Below are positions 1 to 8,392 of a DNA stretch of 64,000 nt, in pieces. The stretch comes from JBJXHN01 sp046233135 (lineage in GTDB: Bacteria > Pseudomonadota > Alphaproteobacteria > Rhodospirillales > Rhodospirillaceae), in contig JBJXHN010000005.1 in assembly GCA_046233135.1 (NCBI GenBank), positions 496,001 to 560,000 of the forward strand, in the 5' to 3' direction. How positions within the stretch are numbered: position 1 is the first letter of the stretch; every line of letters starts with the position of its first letter. A model generated the notes under the pieces. The model worked only from the letters and a program-made list of their open reading frames with translations. It was not told where the DNA came from and did no database searches. The translations under genes were made by a program, and so were the position numbers.

Positions 1-1407
1 GAAACCGTCGCCGCCAAGGTGCGCGAAATCGGTGCGGCGGCCCTGGCCGACGCCTACAAGGAAGCCGACAAGATGGCCCGGCAGGCGAAGGTCGCCGCGG
101 TCAAGGACCAGTGCATCGCCGCCTTCGAAGGTCAGGAGGCCGAACTGGCCCTGGTCGGCGGGGCGTTCAAGGAACTGGAGAAGGACATCGTCCGCTCTGC
201 CATCCTGGACACCGGCGTGCGCATCGACGGCCGCGACACCAAGACCGTGCGCGCCATCGAATCGACCGTCGGCATTCTGCCCCGCGCCCACGGGTCGGCC
301 CTGTTCACCCGTGGCGAAACCCAGGCCATGGTGACCGCCACCCTGGGGACCGGCCAGGATGAGCAGATCATCGACGCCCTGGAAGGCGAATACCGGGAAA
401 GCTTCCTGCTGCACTACAACTTCCCCCCCTATTCGGTGGGTGAAGCCGGCCGCATGGGCTCTCCGGGCCGTCGTGAAATCGGCCACGGCAAGCTGGCATG
501 GCGCGCCATCCGCCCGATGCTGCCGCCGAAGGACAATTTCCCCTACACCCTGCGCGTTGTGTCCGAAATCACGGAATCCAACGGGTCGTCTTCCATGGCC
601 ACCGTCTGCGGCACCTCGCTGGCGCTGATGGATGCGGGCGTGCCGATGACGAAGTCGGTGGCCGGTATCGCCATGGGCCTGATCAAGGAAGGCGATCGCT
701 TCGCGGTGCTGTCCGACATCCTGGGAGACGAAGATCACCTGGGCGACATGGACTTCAAGGTGGCCGGGACCGACGAAGGCGTGACCAGCCTGCAGATGGA
801 CATCAAGATCACGTCCATCACCAAGGAAATCATGGAAACTGCCTTGAATCAGGCCAAGGGTGGCCGCCTGCATATCCTGGGCGAGATGGGCAATGCCCTG
901 GGCGAGGCTCGCACCGAAGTGTCCGGCTATGCTCCGCGCATCACCACCATCAAGGTTCCGCCCAACAAGGTGCGGGAAGTGATCGGCTCCGGCGGCAAGG
1001 TGATTCGCGAGATCACGGAAACCACCGGCACCAAGATCGACATCGAAGACGACGGCACCATCAAGATCGCCTCGGCCGATGCGGACGCCAGCCAGCGCGC
1101 CGTCGATTGGATCCGCGGCATCGTTGCCGAGCCGGAACTGGGCGTGATCTACAACGGCAAGGTCGTGAAGATCATGGACTTCGGGGCCTTCGTGAACTTC
1201 CTGGGCACCCGGGACGGTCTGGTGCACATCTCGGAACTGTCGCCGACCCGCGTCAAGAAGGTCACCGACGTGGTCAACGAAGGCGACATGGTCAAGGTGA
1301 AGTGCATCGGCTTTGACGACCGGGGCAAGGTCAAGCTGTCCATGAAGCAGGTGGACCAGCAGACCGGCCTGGAAATCGATCCGAGCACCCAGCCGGCCGA
1401 CGCGTGA
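1..1407 (+). CDS. pnp: Polynucleotide phosphorylase, C-terminal two thirds (5' truncated by window)
   Basis: Phosphorolytic 3'-5' exoribonuclease and polyadenylating enzyme of the RNA degradosome. The frame is open from base 1 and ends at TGA 1405-1407, giving 468 visible residues against about 700 for the family, so the first RNase PH domain lies outside the window. The visible part starts in the all-helical linker. It continues through the second RNase PH core (DTGVRIDGRDTKTVR, then SSSMATVCGTSLALMDAG). A KH domain with the GxxG loop VIGSGGK lies near visible residue 326 and an S1 domain from about residue 381 (KIMDFGAFVNF). This second PH core carries phosphorolysis in the family. The next gene begins 37 bp downstream on the same strand; no strong terminator was seen between them. 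Confidence 0.98.
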   Translation, partial: ETVAAKVREIGAAALADAYKEADKMARQAKVAAVKDQCIAAFEGQEAELALVGGAFKELEKDIVRSAILDTGVRIDGRDTKTVRAIESTVGILPRAHGSALFTRGETQAMVTATLGTGQDEQIIDALEGEYRESFLLHYNFPPYSVGEAGRMGSPGRREIGHGKLAWRAIRPMLPPKDNFPYTLRVVSEITESNGSSSMATVCGTSLALMDAGVPMTKSVAGIAMGLIKEGDRFAVLSDILGDEDHLGDMDFKVAGTDEGVTSLQMDIKITSITKEIMETALNQAKGGRLHILGEMGNALGEARTEVSGYAPRITTIKVPPNKVREVIGSGGKVIREITETTGTKIDIEDDGTIKIASADADASQRAVDWIRGIVAEPELGVIYNGKVVKIMDFGAFVNFLGTRDGLVHISELSPTRVKKVTDVVNEGDMVKVKCIGFDDRGKVKLSMKQVDQQTGLEIDPSTQPADA

Positions 1408-1444
1408 TCGACGGGGGACGAGGCTTATCCGGGACATCCGTACC

Positions 1445-2227
1445 ATGGACCGCCCCGTCCCCTATGCGCCGCCGCCGGTGATCGGTCACCGGGGGGCGGC
1501 GCATGCCGCGCCGGAAAATACTCTCGCCGCCTTTCGCCAATGTCTGGCGGAAGGCGTGTCCTGGGTGGAATGCGATGCCAAGCTGTCTGCGGATGGCGTT
1601 CCGGTCCTGCTGCATGACGATATCCTGAAGCGCACCACCAACGGGGGCCGCAGGGCCGCCGCCGAAACGCCTCTGGCGGATCTGGTGGGCCTGGATGCCG
1701 GCAGCTGGTTCAGTCCGTCCTTTGCCGGAGAGCCGGTTCCGACCCTGGAGCAGGCCGTTGCCTTCCTTGCGGAGCGGGACATGGGGGCCAATATCGAGGT
1801 CAAGCCGTGTTCCGGCCGGGAATGGGAAACCGGGTTCCGGGTGGCGGAAGCGATCCTGGCGCATTGGCCGCACGATGGGCCGCCGCCGGTGGTCTCCAGC
1901 TTTTCCCGCGAGTCCCTTGCTGCCGTGGCCGAGGCCGCTCCCCAGCTGCCGCTTGCCCTGCTGTGCTGGGCCGTTCCGGACGACTGGCGGGAAATTGCAA
2001 CGGCGCTGGGCTGTGTCGCGTTGCATTGGCGGGACCGGACTGTGACGCGCCGGCTGGCCGACGCAACCCGGGAAGCCGGGTTCGGTTTTTCCGTTTACAC
2101 GGTGAACCGGCCGCGTCGCGCGGTGACCTTGTGGGAATGGGGGGCCAATGCCATTATCACCGACCAGCCCGGCCGGTTGATGGCGGTTCATCAGGACTGG
2201 ATCGCCGCCAGGAGCGGTGCCGGATAA
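1445..2227 (+). CDS. ugpQ: Cytosolic glycerophosphodiester phosphodiesterase
   Basis: Hydrolyses glycerophosphodiesters (deacylated phospholipids) to glycerol-3-phosphate and an alcohol. The 260-residue protein has the GDPD TIM-barrel hallmarks: the N-terminal HRG near residue 14, the ENT motif about ten residues later, ECDAKLSADGVPVLLHDD with its metal and acid residues, and a C-terminal VYTVNRP strand followed by ITDQPGR. There is no signal peptide, and the length matches cytosolic UgpQ rather than periplasmic GlpQ. No uptake genes for glycerol-3-phosphate are adjacent, so a phospholipid-recycling role is inferred. Assignment to the family is firm; the ugpQ symbol is by similarity of type only. 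Confidence 0.9.
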   Translation: MDRPVPYAPPPVIGHRGAAHAAPENTLAAFRQCLAEGVSWVECDAKLSADGVPVLLHDDILKRTTNGGRRAAAETPLADLVGLDAGSWFSPSFAGEPVPTLEQAVAFLAERDMGANIEVKPCSGREWETGFRVAEAILAHWPHDGPPPVVSSFSRESLAAVAEAAPQLPLALLCWAVPDDWREIATALGCVALHWRDRTVTRRLADATREAGFGFSVYTVNRPRRAVTLWEWGANAIITDQPGRLMAVHQDWIAARSGAG

Positions 2228-2350
2228 GCCCCGGGGAGAGGGAGGGGCGGTTCCGGAAATGTTCACCGGCCGACGGAGAGCACGGAAAGACAGGGTTGTC
2301 CGTTGGGGCGTACCTGTTTGTCGTGTCCTCTGAAAAATCCTCTCGTCTCA

Positions 2351-2373
2351 CGCCGCGAAGGCGGCGAATTTTT
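2351..2373 (+). terminator. Rho-independent terminator after the phosphodiesterase
   Basis: A perfect 6-bp stem CGCCGC/GCGGCG closed by a GAAG tetraloop (2351-2366) is followed by AA and five T residues (2369-2373). It lies 124 bp after the phosphodiesterase stop and upstream of the flavoprotein gene. The GAAG loop recurs in the hairpins after nikL near 17.9 kb. Confidence 0.75.
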
Positions 2374-2406
2374 GCAGAGTGTGGCAAAGCCCCCTTTGCA
2401 GGCCAT

Positions 2407-2425
2407 GGACCAATTCGTATGGTCC
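2407..2425. promoter_or_regulatory. Candidate operator: GGACCA-N7-TGGTCC inverted repeat
   Basis: A perfect 6-bp inverted repeat with a 7-nt spacer lies about 70 bp before the flavoprotein start. The right arm also forms GGTC-C-GACC (2421-2429), which resembles the core bound by FadR-type GntR regulators. No such regulator is encoded nearby. Similar TGGTC/GACCA repeats lie before the next two genes. Confidence 0.4.
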
Positions 2426-2495
2426 GACCGATAGAGAGAGACGACCAGCCCGCCCCGAGCGAATGGATGGCCGGGCGGTAAATCAGGGAGAATAC

Positions 2496-3899
2496 GTGTC
2501 CGTGAAAGACCTCAAGCCCCTCATGATCTCCGGCAAGGAGGTGTACCCCATCGTTGAAGGCGGCAAGGGTGTTTCCGTCAGCAACGGCTATAGTTCCGGG
2601 GCCTGGGCGGCGGCCGGCGGTGTGGGCACCATCTCTGCCGTGAACGCGGATTCGTTCGACGAGACCGGCGCCATCGTGCCCCAGGTCTACACCGGCAAGA
2701 CCCGCCGTGACCGGCACGAGGAACTGGTGGACTTCGGGATCCGGGGCGGTATCGCCCAGGCGCGTATCGCCCATGACATCGCTGGCGGCGAAGGCCGTCT
2801 GCACATTAACGTGCTGTGGGAAATGGGCGGCGCCGAGCGGGTGCTGGAAGGGATCCTGGAAGGGGCCAAGGGGCTGATCCACGGGGTCACCTGCGGCGCT
2901 GGCATGCCGTACAAGGTTGGCGAGATCGCCGCTCAGCACCGGGTATACTACTATCCCATCGTGTCGTCCGGCCGTGCCTTTCGCGCCCTGTGGAAGCGCG
3001 CGCATCACAAGACGGCGGACTGGCTGGGCGGGGTGGTCTATGAAGACCCCTGGCTGGCCGGTGGCCACAATGGCTTGTCCAACAGTGAAAACCCCCGTGA
3101 ACCCCAGCCGCCGTTGCCGCGCGTGCGCGAGATGCGGGCGATCATGCGCGAAGTCGGGGCTCCGGAAGTGCCGATCATCATGGCTGGCGGCGTCTGGTAC
3201 TTGCGCGAATGGGAAGAATGGATCGACAATCCGGAGCTGGGACCCATCGCCTTCCAGTTCGGTACACGGCCGCTGCTGACCAAGGAAAGCCCGATCTCCG
3301 ACCAGTGGAAGCAGGCTCTGCTGGACCTGCGGGCCGGTGACGTGCTGCTGCATCGCTACAGCCCCACCGGTTTCTATTCCTCGGCCGTGCGCAATGCTTT
3401 CCTGGACGAACTGGTGGAGCGGTCGAACCGCCAGATCACCTATTTCACCGAACCCCAAGGTCTTCACACCGTTGAATTCCCGGTGGGGCCGCGCGGCCGG
3501 CTGGTTTATGTGCGTGCGGAAGATGCCGTCCTGGGCAAGGCCTGGATGGAGCAGGGCTATACCGAAGCCATGCGGACCCCGGACAATTCGCTGATTTTCG
3601 TTGCCCCGGACAAGGCCGACGAGATCAAGCGGGACCAGGCTGCCTGCATGGGCTGCCTGTCGTCCTGTTCGTTCTCCAACTGGGCGGACAATGAAGCGGG
3701 GAGTAACGGCAAGCGGGCGGACCCGCGCTCCTTCTGTATACAGAAAACTTTGCAAAACATTGCGCATGGGGATGCGGTGGAACAGAACCTTATGTTCGCC
3801 GGCCACAATGCCTATCGTTTTGGCACGGATCCATTCTTCAACAATGGTCGCATTCCCACCATGGGCGAATTGGTTGAGCGCATCCTAACCGGTGATTAA
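2496..3899 (+). CDS. Nitronate monooxygenase-like FMN protein
   Basis: Predicted FMN-dependent TIM-barrel oxidoreductase of the 2-nitropropane dioxygenase/nitronate monooxygenase family, 467 residues. The N-terminus has GVSVSNGYSSGAWAAAGGVG, and later come GVTCGAGMPYK, EDPWLAGGHNG and IIMAGGVWY. These fit the phosphate and flavin-binding turns. The C-terminal part has a cysteine cluster CMGCLSSC near residue 383 that classical nitronate monooxygenases lack, so a metal or redox role is possible. The frame is open upstream to 2379, but GTG 2496 is preferred because GGGAG sits 5 nt before it; GTG 2502 is also possible. The substrate is unknown. It lies 126 bp before irr in the same orientation and after a terminator, so it is probably independently transcribed. 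Confidence 0.8.
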   Translation: MSVKDLKPLMISGKEVYPIVEGGKGVSVSNGYSSGAWAAAGGVGTISAVNADSFDETGAIVPQVYTGKTRRDRHEELVDFGIRGGIAQARIAHDIAGGEGRLHINVLWEMGGAERVLEGILEGAKGLIHGVTCGAGMPYKVGEIAAQHRVYYYPIVSSGRAFRALWKRAHHKTADWLGGVVYEDPWLAGGHNGLSNSENPREPQPPLPRVREMRAIMREVGAPEVPIIMAGGVWYLREWEEWIDNPELGPIAFQFGTRPLLTKESPISDQWKQALLDLRAGDVLLHRYSPTGFYSSAVRNAFLDELVERSNRQITYFTEPQGLHTVEFPVGPRGRLVYVRAEDAVLGKAWMEQGYTEAMRTPDNSLIFVAPDKADEIKRDQAACMGCLSSCSFSNWADNEAGSNGKRADPRSFCIQKTLQNIAHGDAVEQNLMFAGHNAYRFGTDPFFNNGRIPTMGELVERILTGD

Positions 3900-3963
3900 G
3901 AAAACTTGCCACGGAATCCCCGTTACCAGAGAGGGACTTTTGGCATTCTTCAGAGCAACTCTT

Positions 3964-3976
3964 GACCACTGTGGTC
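3964..3976. promoter_or_regulatory. Candidate operator: GACCAC-T-GTGGTC palindrome
   Basis: A perfect 6-1-6 palindrome lies 20 bp upstream of the first possible irr start (GTG 3996). Its core GACCA/TGGTC is shared with repeats at 2407-2425 and 4555-4581. Autoregulation by Irr itself would be expected at an AT-rich ICE-type box, which this is not. Confidence 0.4.
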
Positions 3977-3995
3977 GAAGTGCGGGAGAATTCTC

Positions 3996-4442
3996 GTGGA
4001 AAAGTTTTTTGGAAAGGGGGGTGTCGTGGCGACACACAGACCCTATCGGCCTTTGCTGGAAAAGTTGCGGGTGGCCGGCCTCCGGCCGACCCGCCAGCGT
4101 CTGGCCCTGGCCCGTTTGATGTTCGAAGGGGACGGCCCCCGGCACGTGACCGCAGAAACGCTGCATACGGAAGCGATGGAGGCGGATATCAGCGTATCCC
4201 TGGCCACGGTGTACAACACCCTGCACCAGTTCACCGAAGGGGGGCTGTTGCGGGAAGTGGTGGTTGATCCCGGCCGTTCCTATTTCGACACCAACACCGA
4301 CGAACATCACCATTTCTACTACGAGACTTCCGGCCGGCTGGTGGATATCCCGGCCATGGACGTGAAAATTCTGGAATTTCCTCAGGCCCCGGACGGCGCG
4401 CCGGTCCGCTCCGTTGACGTGATCATCCGCGTGGACGGGTAG
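3996..4442 (+). CDS. irr: Irr-type Fur-family iron-responsive regulator
   Basis: Fur-superfamily DNA-binding protein, most like Irr, the alphaproteobacterial regulator of haem and iron genes. The N-terminal winged helix is clear (LRPTRQRLALARLMF, then VSLATVYNTLHQF). It is followed by the dimer domain, with FDTNTDEHHHFYYE containing the HHH haem/metal site of Irr. No Cys-Pro haem-regulatory motif is present, so this resembles the rhizobial type without the N-terminal haem site. Two starts are plausible: GTG 3996 (GGGAG 7 nt upstream, 148 residues) and GTG 4026 (AAGGGGGG upstream, 138 residues, closer to the usual Irr N-terminus). Irr is known to accumulate under iron limitation; the iron-uptake module near 47-51 kb is a possible target. 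Confidence 0.87.
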   Translation: MEKFFGKGGVVATHRPYRPLLEKLRVAGLRPTRQRLALARLMFEGDGPRHVTAETLHTEAMEADISVSLATVYNTLHQFTEGGLLREVVVDPGRSYFDTNTDEHHHFYYETSGRLVDIPAMDVKILEFPQAPDGAPVRSVDVIIRVDG

Positions 4443-4554
4443 GTCCGTCCCTGTCCGGCGGGGCCGTACTGTGCTCTCCTTTTTCCTTGTGACCCCCTTG
4501 ATTGGCACACGACCGGAAGCGCCGTTTCCGGTGGGCATGGGACTTGCTTTGCCT

Positions 4555-4581
4555 TGGTCCAGAGTGACAACGCCTGGACCA
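4555..4581. promoter_or_regulatory. Inverted repeat TGGTCCAG-N11-CTGGACCA before the acidic protein
   Basis: A perfect 8-bp inverted repeat (4555-4562 and 4574-4581) ends 16 nt before ATG 4598. It directly precedes the GGGGAG ribosome-binding site at 4584-4589. It could be an operator, or an mRNA hairpin that affects translation. Confidence 0.4.
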
Positions 4582-4597
4582 GCGGGGAGCGAGACTC

Positions 4598-5647
4598 ATG
4601 GCGACGGTCGACAGCCTGTACGCATTTACCTATTCCACTCGAACCGCCCAGGACCCGGATGATGAAAAAAAAGCCGGCAGTGTTCGCAATGCCGGCCGAT
4701 ACTTCCAGGAGTTCCTGGGCATGCAGCAGGACGTTTCCGCTGCGATGGACCCGGACGAGGCGGAAGAAAAGCGCCACCAGGAATTCGAAACCTATGCCAC
4801 TATTGAACAGGATGGCGAGGTTATTGCGGAAATTGCCAACAATGGCGCTATCCACTTGGCCAACTCGGCTGACAGTGGATTGTTTTCGGCGCTGCCGGCC
4901 AATGTGAACGACAAGGGCGGGCCGGATCTGGCACAGGCTCGGTCGGAAGTTCTTGCCCAGTACCTGGGGGGCAAGGTGGTAAAATCTGCCTCTGCCATGA
5001 CCCAGGATGCCTATGACCTCGCGGTGGAGCGCGCAGGGGCGGCGTCGGCCTATGCGGCCTTCTTCAAATCGGACCAGGCTGCCACCGAATTCGCTGCCCA
5101 GCGCTTCGCCCAGGGGGACGCGGCGGCCGCATCGAATGCCAACACGGCGGAAAACACCGAGGAGGTGGCCTATGATGCCACCCAGGAATTCCTTGATTTC
5201 ATGGACAAAACCCCCGAAGAGCGCATGTTTGAAAGTATGTTGCGCGACCGTGGGCTGACTCCCGAGGAATTTGCCGCCCTGCCGCCGGAGGAACAGCGCA
5301 AGATTCTGTCCGAGATTCAGGAGGAAATCCGCAAGAAACTGGCCGAAGGCGAGGGGACCGCCGGTGATGGCGCCAACCCGCCGTCGGATCAGGCTCTTGA
5401 CGCTGCCGAGAATGGCGCCGCGACCCATCAGGGGGCCGGCCTGACGGCGTCGGCCTCGCCGGAAGGGCAGGGGGTTCTGTCCGACCGTGCCCGGGCTGCG
5501 GAAGCCGCCCGGCAGCAGGGGCAGCGGGTGGCCTTGCAGGACTTGGCGCTGGTGATGGCCGACAAGCTGGCGGCCCTGGGCGAAGGGATGGAAGCGCAGG
5601 GCGCGGGCATGGATGCCAAGACCGATGAAGAGCGTTTGACCGCCTGA
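4598..5647 (+). CDS. Acidic protein of unknown function (349 aa)
   Basis: No family was recognised. The protein is acidic, without signal peptide or membrane segments, and rich in Ala, Glu and Asp. Near residues 206-240 it has the segment RDRGLTPEEFAALPPEEQRK followed by a charged helix. Similar 'GLTxEDxxAMPPEER' tails occur in many alphaproteobacterial proteins of unknown or phage-like origin. The C-terminal third is low-complexity, Gln/Ala/Gly rich and probably disordered or coiled. The start ATG 4598 has GGGGAG nearby. It is convergent with the SH3 gene, separated by only 27 bp. The downstream region shows no clear terminator. Confidence 0.7.
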   Translation: MATVDSLYAFTYSTRTAQDPDDEKKAGSVRNAGRYFQEFLGMQQDVSAAMDPDEAEEKRHQEFETYATIEQDGEVIAEIANNGAIHLANSADSGLFSALPANVNDKGGPDLAQARSEVLAQYLGGKVVKSASAMTQDAYDLAVERAGAASAYAAFFKSDQAATEFAAQRFAQGDAAAASNANTAENTEEVAYDATQEFLDFMDKTPEERMFESMLRDRGLTPEEFAALPPEEQRKILSEIQEEIRKKLAEGEGTAGDGANPPSDQALDAAENGAATHQGAGLTASASPEGQGVLSDRARAAEAARQQGQRVALQDLALVMADKLAALGEGMEAQGAGMDAKTDEERLTA

Positions 5648-5674
5648 TCGGCCGGAACCGGGCGTGCGGGCCGG

Positions 5675-6232
5675 CTATTCCAGGTATTCCTCCCTGTAGA
5701 CGCCCCAGAAAGCGTCTCGGGGAAGCCATCCCAGATAGCCGCCCGTATCCACCCGGCAATAGTCCACCCCGCGCGGGCAGGTCAGCAGGCGGCCGATGAC
5801 ACCCGGGTTGATCTGGGCAATGGGGCGGCCGTCCGCATCTGGGTCGGCCCGCAGGAAATGGGCCTTGCCGGTGGTGATCAGTGCCCGGCTGCCCGACAGC
5901 ATGTTCTGGTGCACCCAGCCTTCCGATCCTTCCGGATCGCGGATTTTCCGCCAATGACCATATTCGGCCACCACTTCCACCGGTATGCCGCGTTTGCTGT
6001 AAATCCACACGACGGGGTAGCGTTTTCCCGGGCCAGAGCGCATGTTCACCTGGTCCGCCCGCAAGGAGACGAAGCGGGGCAGGGGCAGGCCGCTTGGTGT
6101 CGCGACGGTGCCGTCTTCTTCCCGGTCTCCGATCTGGCCCTGCGCAGCCGCCGGCCCCCCGGGCAGGGCCACAGCCAGGGACAGAAAGAGCAGAAGGAAA
6201 AGCGTGGAGAGAGTGATCCGCATGCCGACCAT
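5675..6232 (-). CDS. Secreted protein with bacterial SH3 domains
   Basis: About 185 residues with an N-terminal signal peptide (MRITLSTLFLLLFLSLAVAL, ending near PAAAQ). It has a bacterial SH3 domain with the typical VNMRSGPGKRYPVVW opening and a GWVHQNMLSG close, then a second, weaker SH3-like half ending GYLGWLPRDAFWGVY. The family is thought to act in the envelope, often binding peptidoglycan; the exact partner is unknown. The frame is open back to 6439, but translation most likely starts at ATG 6232 or ATG 6223, because residues before these do not form a signal peptide. It is divergent from the dehydrogenase gene. Confidence 0.85.
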   Translation of the reverse strand: MVGMRITLSTLFLLLFLSLAVALPGGPAAAQGQIGDREEDGTVATPSGLPLPRFVSLRADQVNMRSGPGKRYPVVWIYSKRGIPVEVVAEYGHWRKIRDPEGSEGWVHQNMLSGSRALITTGKAHFLRADPDADGRPIAQINPGVIGRLLTCPRGVDYCRVDTGGYLGWLPRDAFWGVYREEYLE

Positions 6233-6525
6233 TATGCCGCTGAACCCGGGTCCCGCTCCAGGCGGAGAGAGACCAAGAGATATACCGGACGCATTAAAGG
6301 GGCGGGGGGGACAGGCGGTCAAGCGGCCCCACGCGATTATCTCAAGTCGCGAACGATTCGTTCGTATTTTTAGCCTGGGACGCAAGACACGTTCGCGCGG
6401 CCTGGACAATGCCGGGCCATCTTGGTAAGGCCTGAACACATCATCTTCGCATCGGGGGCGCCCTGCCCGCCGATGCTTTCACCGACCATTGATTCACTTT
6501 CCCCAGCCGAACCGGGAGACAGTCC

Positions 6526-7512
6526 ATGCCGCAGACCAAGCCGTTGGTCGTTGTCACACGCAAGCTGCCGGAAGTCATCGAGACGCGCATGATGGAGTTG
6601 TTCAACGTGCGCCTGAACCTGGATGACCATCCGTTCAGCCGCGAGGAACTGTGCCAGGCGGCGGCCGAGGCGGATGTCCTTGTGCCCACCGTCACCGACC
6701 GTATTGATGTGGGCGTGCTGTCCGCGGCCGGGGAGAAGCTGCGCTTGATCGCCAACTTCGGCACCGGCGTCGATCATATCGACGTGGCCTCGGCTCACCA
6801 GCGGGGCATTACGGTGACCAACACCCCCGATGTGCTGACCGAAGACACGGCGGACATGACCATGGCCCTGATCCTGGCCGTGCCGCGCCGGGTGGCCGAG
6901 GGCGAGCGCCTGATCCGGGATGGCAACTGGACGGGCTGGAGCCCGACCCACATGCTCGGCCACCGCATCTGGGGCAAGCGCCTGGGCATTATCGGCATGG
7001 GCCGCATTGGCCAGGCGGTGGCCCGCCGGGCGCGGGGCTTCGGCATGACCATCCACTACCACAACCGCCGCCGGCTGCATGAAAGCGTCGAAGGCGAACT
7101 GGAAGCGACCTGGTGGGAAAGCCTGGACCAGATGCTGGCGCGGATGGACGTGATTTCCATTCACTGCCCGCATACCCCGGCCACCTATCACCTGCTGTCG
7201 GCGCGCCGCTTGAAGCTGCTGCGCTCCCACTGCTACATCGTCAACACCGCGCGCGGCGAGGTGATCGACGAGAACGCGATGGTCCGCATGCTCCAGCGCA
7301 GCGAACTGGCCGGTGCGGGGCTGGACGTGTTCGAACACGAACCGGCCGTGAACCCCAAGCTTCTGAACATGGACAATGTGGTGCTGCTGCCGCACATGGG
7401 TTCGGCCACCCTGGAAGGCCGTGTGGACATGGGCGAGAAGGTGCTGATCAACATCAAGACCTACGCTGACGGCCACAAGCCGCCCGATCGCGTGCTGCCC
7501 AACATGGTGTGA
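6526..7512 (+). CDS. D-2-hydroxyacid dehydrogenase (glyoxylate/hydroxypyruvate reductase type)
   Basis: NAD(P)-dependent D-isomer-specific 2-hydroxyacid dehydrogenase, 328 residues, typical length. The dinucleotide-binding Rossmann motif is GIIGMGRIGQAVARRARGFG. Catalytic residues follow in the usual order: Arg in NTARGEVID, Glu in the FEHEP region, and His in LLPHMGSAT. It probably reduces glyoxylate or hydroxypyruvate, or oxidises D-glycerate; the sequence does not fix the substrate. ATG 6526 follows CCGGGAGACAGTCC, with GGGAG 8 nt upstream. No operon partner is adjacent on the same strand. Confidence 0.92.
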   Translation: MPQTKPLVVVTRKLPEVIETRMMELFNVRLNLDDHPFSREELCQAAAEADVLVPTVTDRIDVGVLSAAGEKLRLIANFGTGVDHIDVASAHQRGITVTNTPDVLTEDTADMTMALILAVPRRVAEGERLIRDGNWTGWSPTHMLGHRIWGKRLGIIGMGRIGQAVARRARGFGMTIHYHNRRRLHESVEGELEATWWESLDQMLARMDVISIHCPHTPATYHLLSARRLKLLRSHCYIVNTARGEVIDENAMVRMLQRSELAGAGLDVFEHEPAVNPKLLNMDNVVLLPHMGSATLEGRVDMGEKVLINIKTYADGHKPPDRVLPNMV

Positions 7513-7871
7513 AGTCAACGGTAATTTCCGGTCCGGTTCTTCTGTCTTGCCTTCCCCCGGCAGGCGGGAGAGCCGGATCGAATACCCGCCAGTAGAATTT
7601 CTCTGCGGCGGTCCGGTTCCGACCGGGTTCGGCACCTTCTTCTTCTGCGGCTCACAGACCATCCTGCTGTTCTCGCGCATCGGTGGCGAAGGCGGCACCG
7701 CGATGGTCAGCCCTGCGGCGCAGACCCGCATGGGCGGGCAACCGGATCGGCATCCTGAACACGCCCTATAAGGCGCCCAAAACGCTCTGGACGGCGGATT
7801 GATCGCCGAATGGCCGACCATCGTTCGGAAAGCAGAGTCAGGATCGCCCTGCCCCTGCCTTTCGGGGTATC
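7513..7871. other. Intergenic stretch with a possible decayed coding fragment
   Basis: This 359-bp gap has no gene I can support. One plus-strand frame (about 7600-7735) reads as a plausible hydrophobic segment (GFGTFFFCGSQTILLFSRIG). Shifting frame near 7735 would extend it to GNRIGILNTPYKAPKTLW and a TGA around 7798. This looks like a frameshifted gene remnant, but I do not recognise a family. Confidence 0.3.
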
Positions 7872-8189
7872 TCAGCTGTCCCAGGCGCGAATGGGCCGGC
7901 CGTCGATCGCCGAAAGCCGGTGGTCCACCTTGTCATCCAGGCCGGATTCGTGGCTGTAGAAGGCAAGCCGCATCAAGCCCGCATAGGTGACCGTCCCCAG
8001 CAACACGCCCAACCGCAGGGCGATGTGACCATCGACGGACAGGTGGCCGTCCGGCACTGGCCAGAAGAAGCTGGACACCAGCAGCCCCGCCCCCACCAGC
8101 AGCGGGCTGATCAGCAGGAACCAGTAGACCAACCAGCGCTGGATCGGCGACAGCCTGGGACGACGGAGACCCGGAAGGCACTTCGCCAT
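7872..8189 (-). CDS. Small membrane protein, unknown function (105 aa)
   Basis: A short protein with two predicted membrane helices (about residues 19-42, WLVYWFLLISPLLVGAGLLV, and 57-73). The N-terminus is basic, and the soluble C-terminal tail is DKVDHRLSAIDGRPIRAWDS. ATG 8189 is chosen because AGGAGG lies 8 nt upstream; the frame is open to 8225. It lies downstream of the cytochrome c'-like gene on the same strand (203-bp gap). A link to electron transfer is only a guess. I recognise no family. Confidence 0.65.
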   Translation of the reverse strand: MAKCLPGLRRPRLSPIQRWLVYWFLLISPLLVGAGLLVSSFFWPVPDGHLSVDGHIALRLGVLLGTVTYAGLMRLAFYSHESGLDDKVDHRLSAIDGRPIRAWDS

Positions 8190-8392
8190 GTCGGGTCCTC
8201 CTCTCTCGCGGAAATCGGAGTTCAAAGCCTCACCCCTTCAGGTGGGCATCCGGCCGGGGGATGAAAAGGCCCCGCTTATCCCCTCTTTTCAGCCGGTTAT
8301 TTCAGGGTTACAGCCGGAGGAACGCCGCACTGGGGTCCGCGAGTTGTGAGCTCACGCTATGACCACGCCTCAAGTCGGGTTGCATTGTGTCC

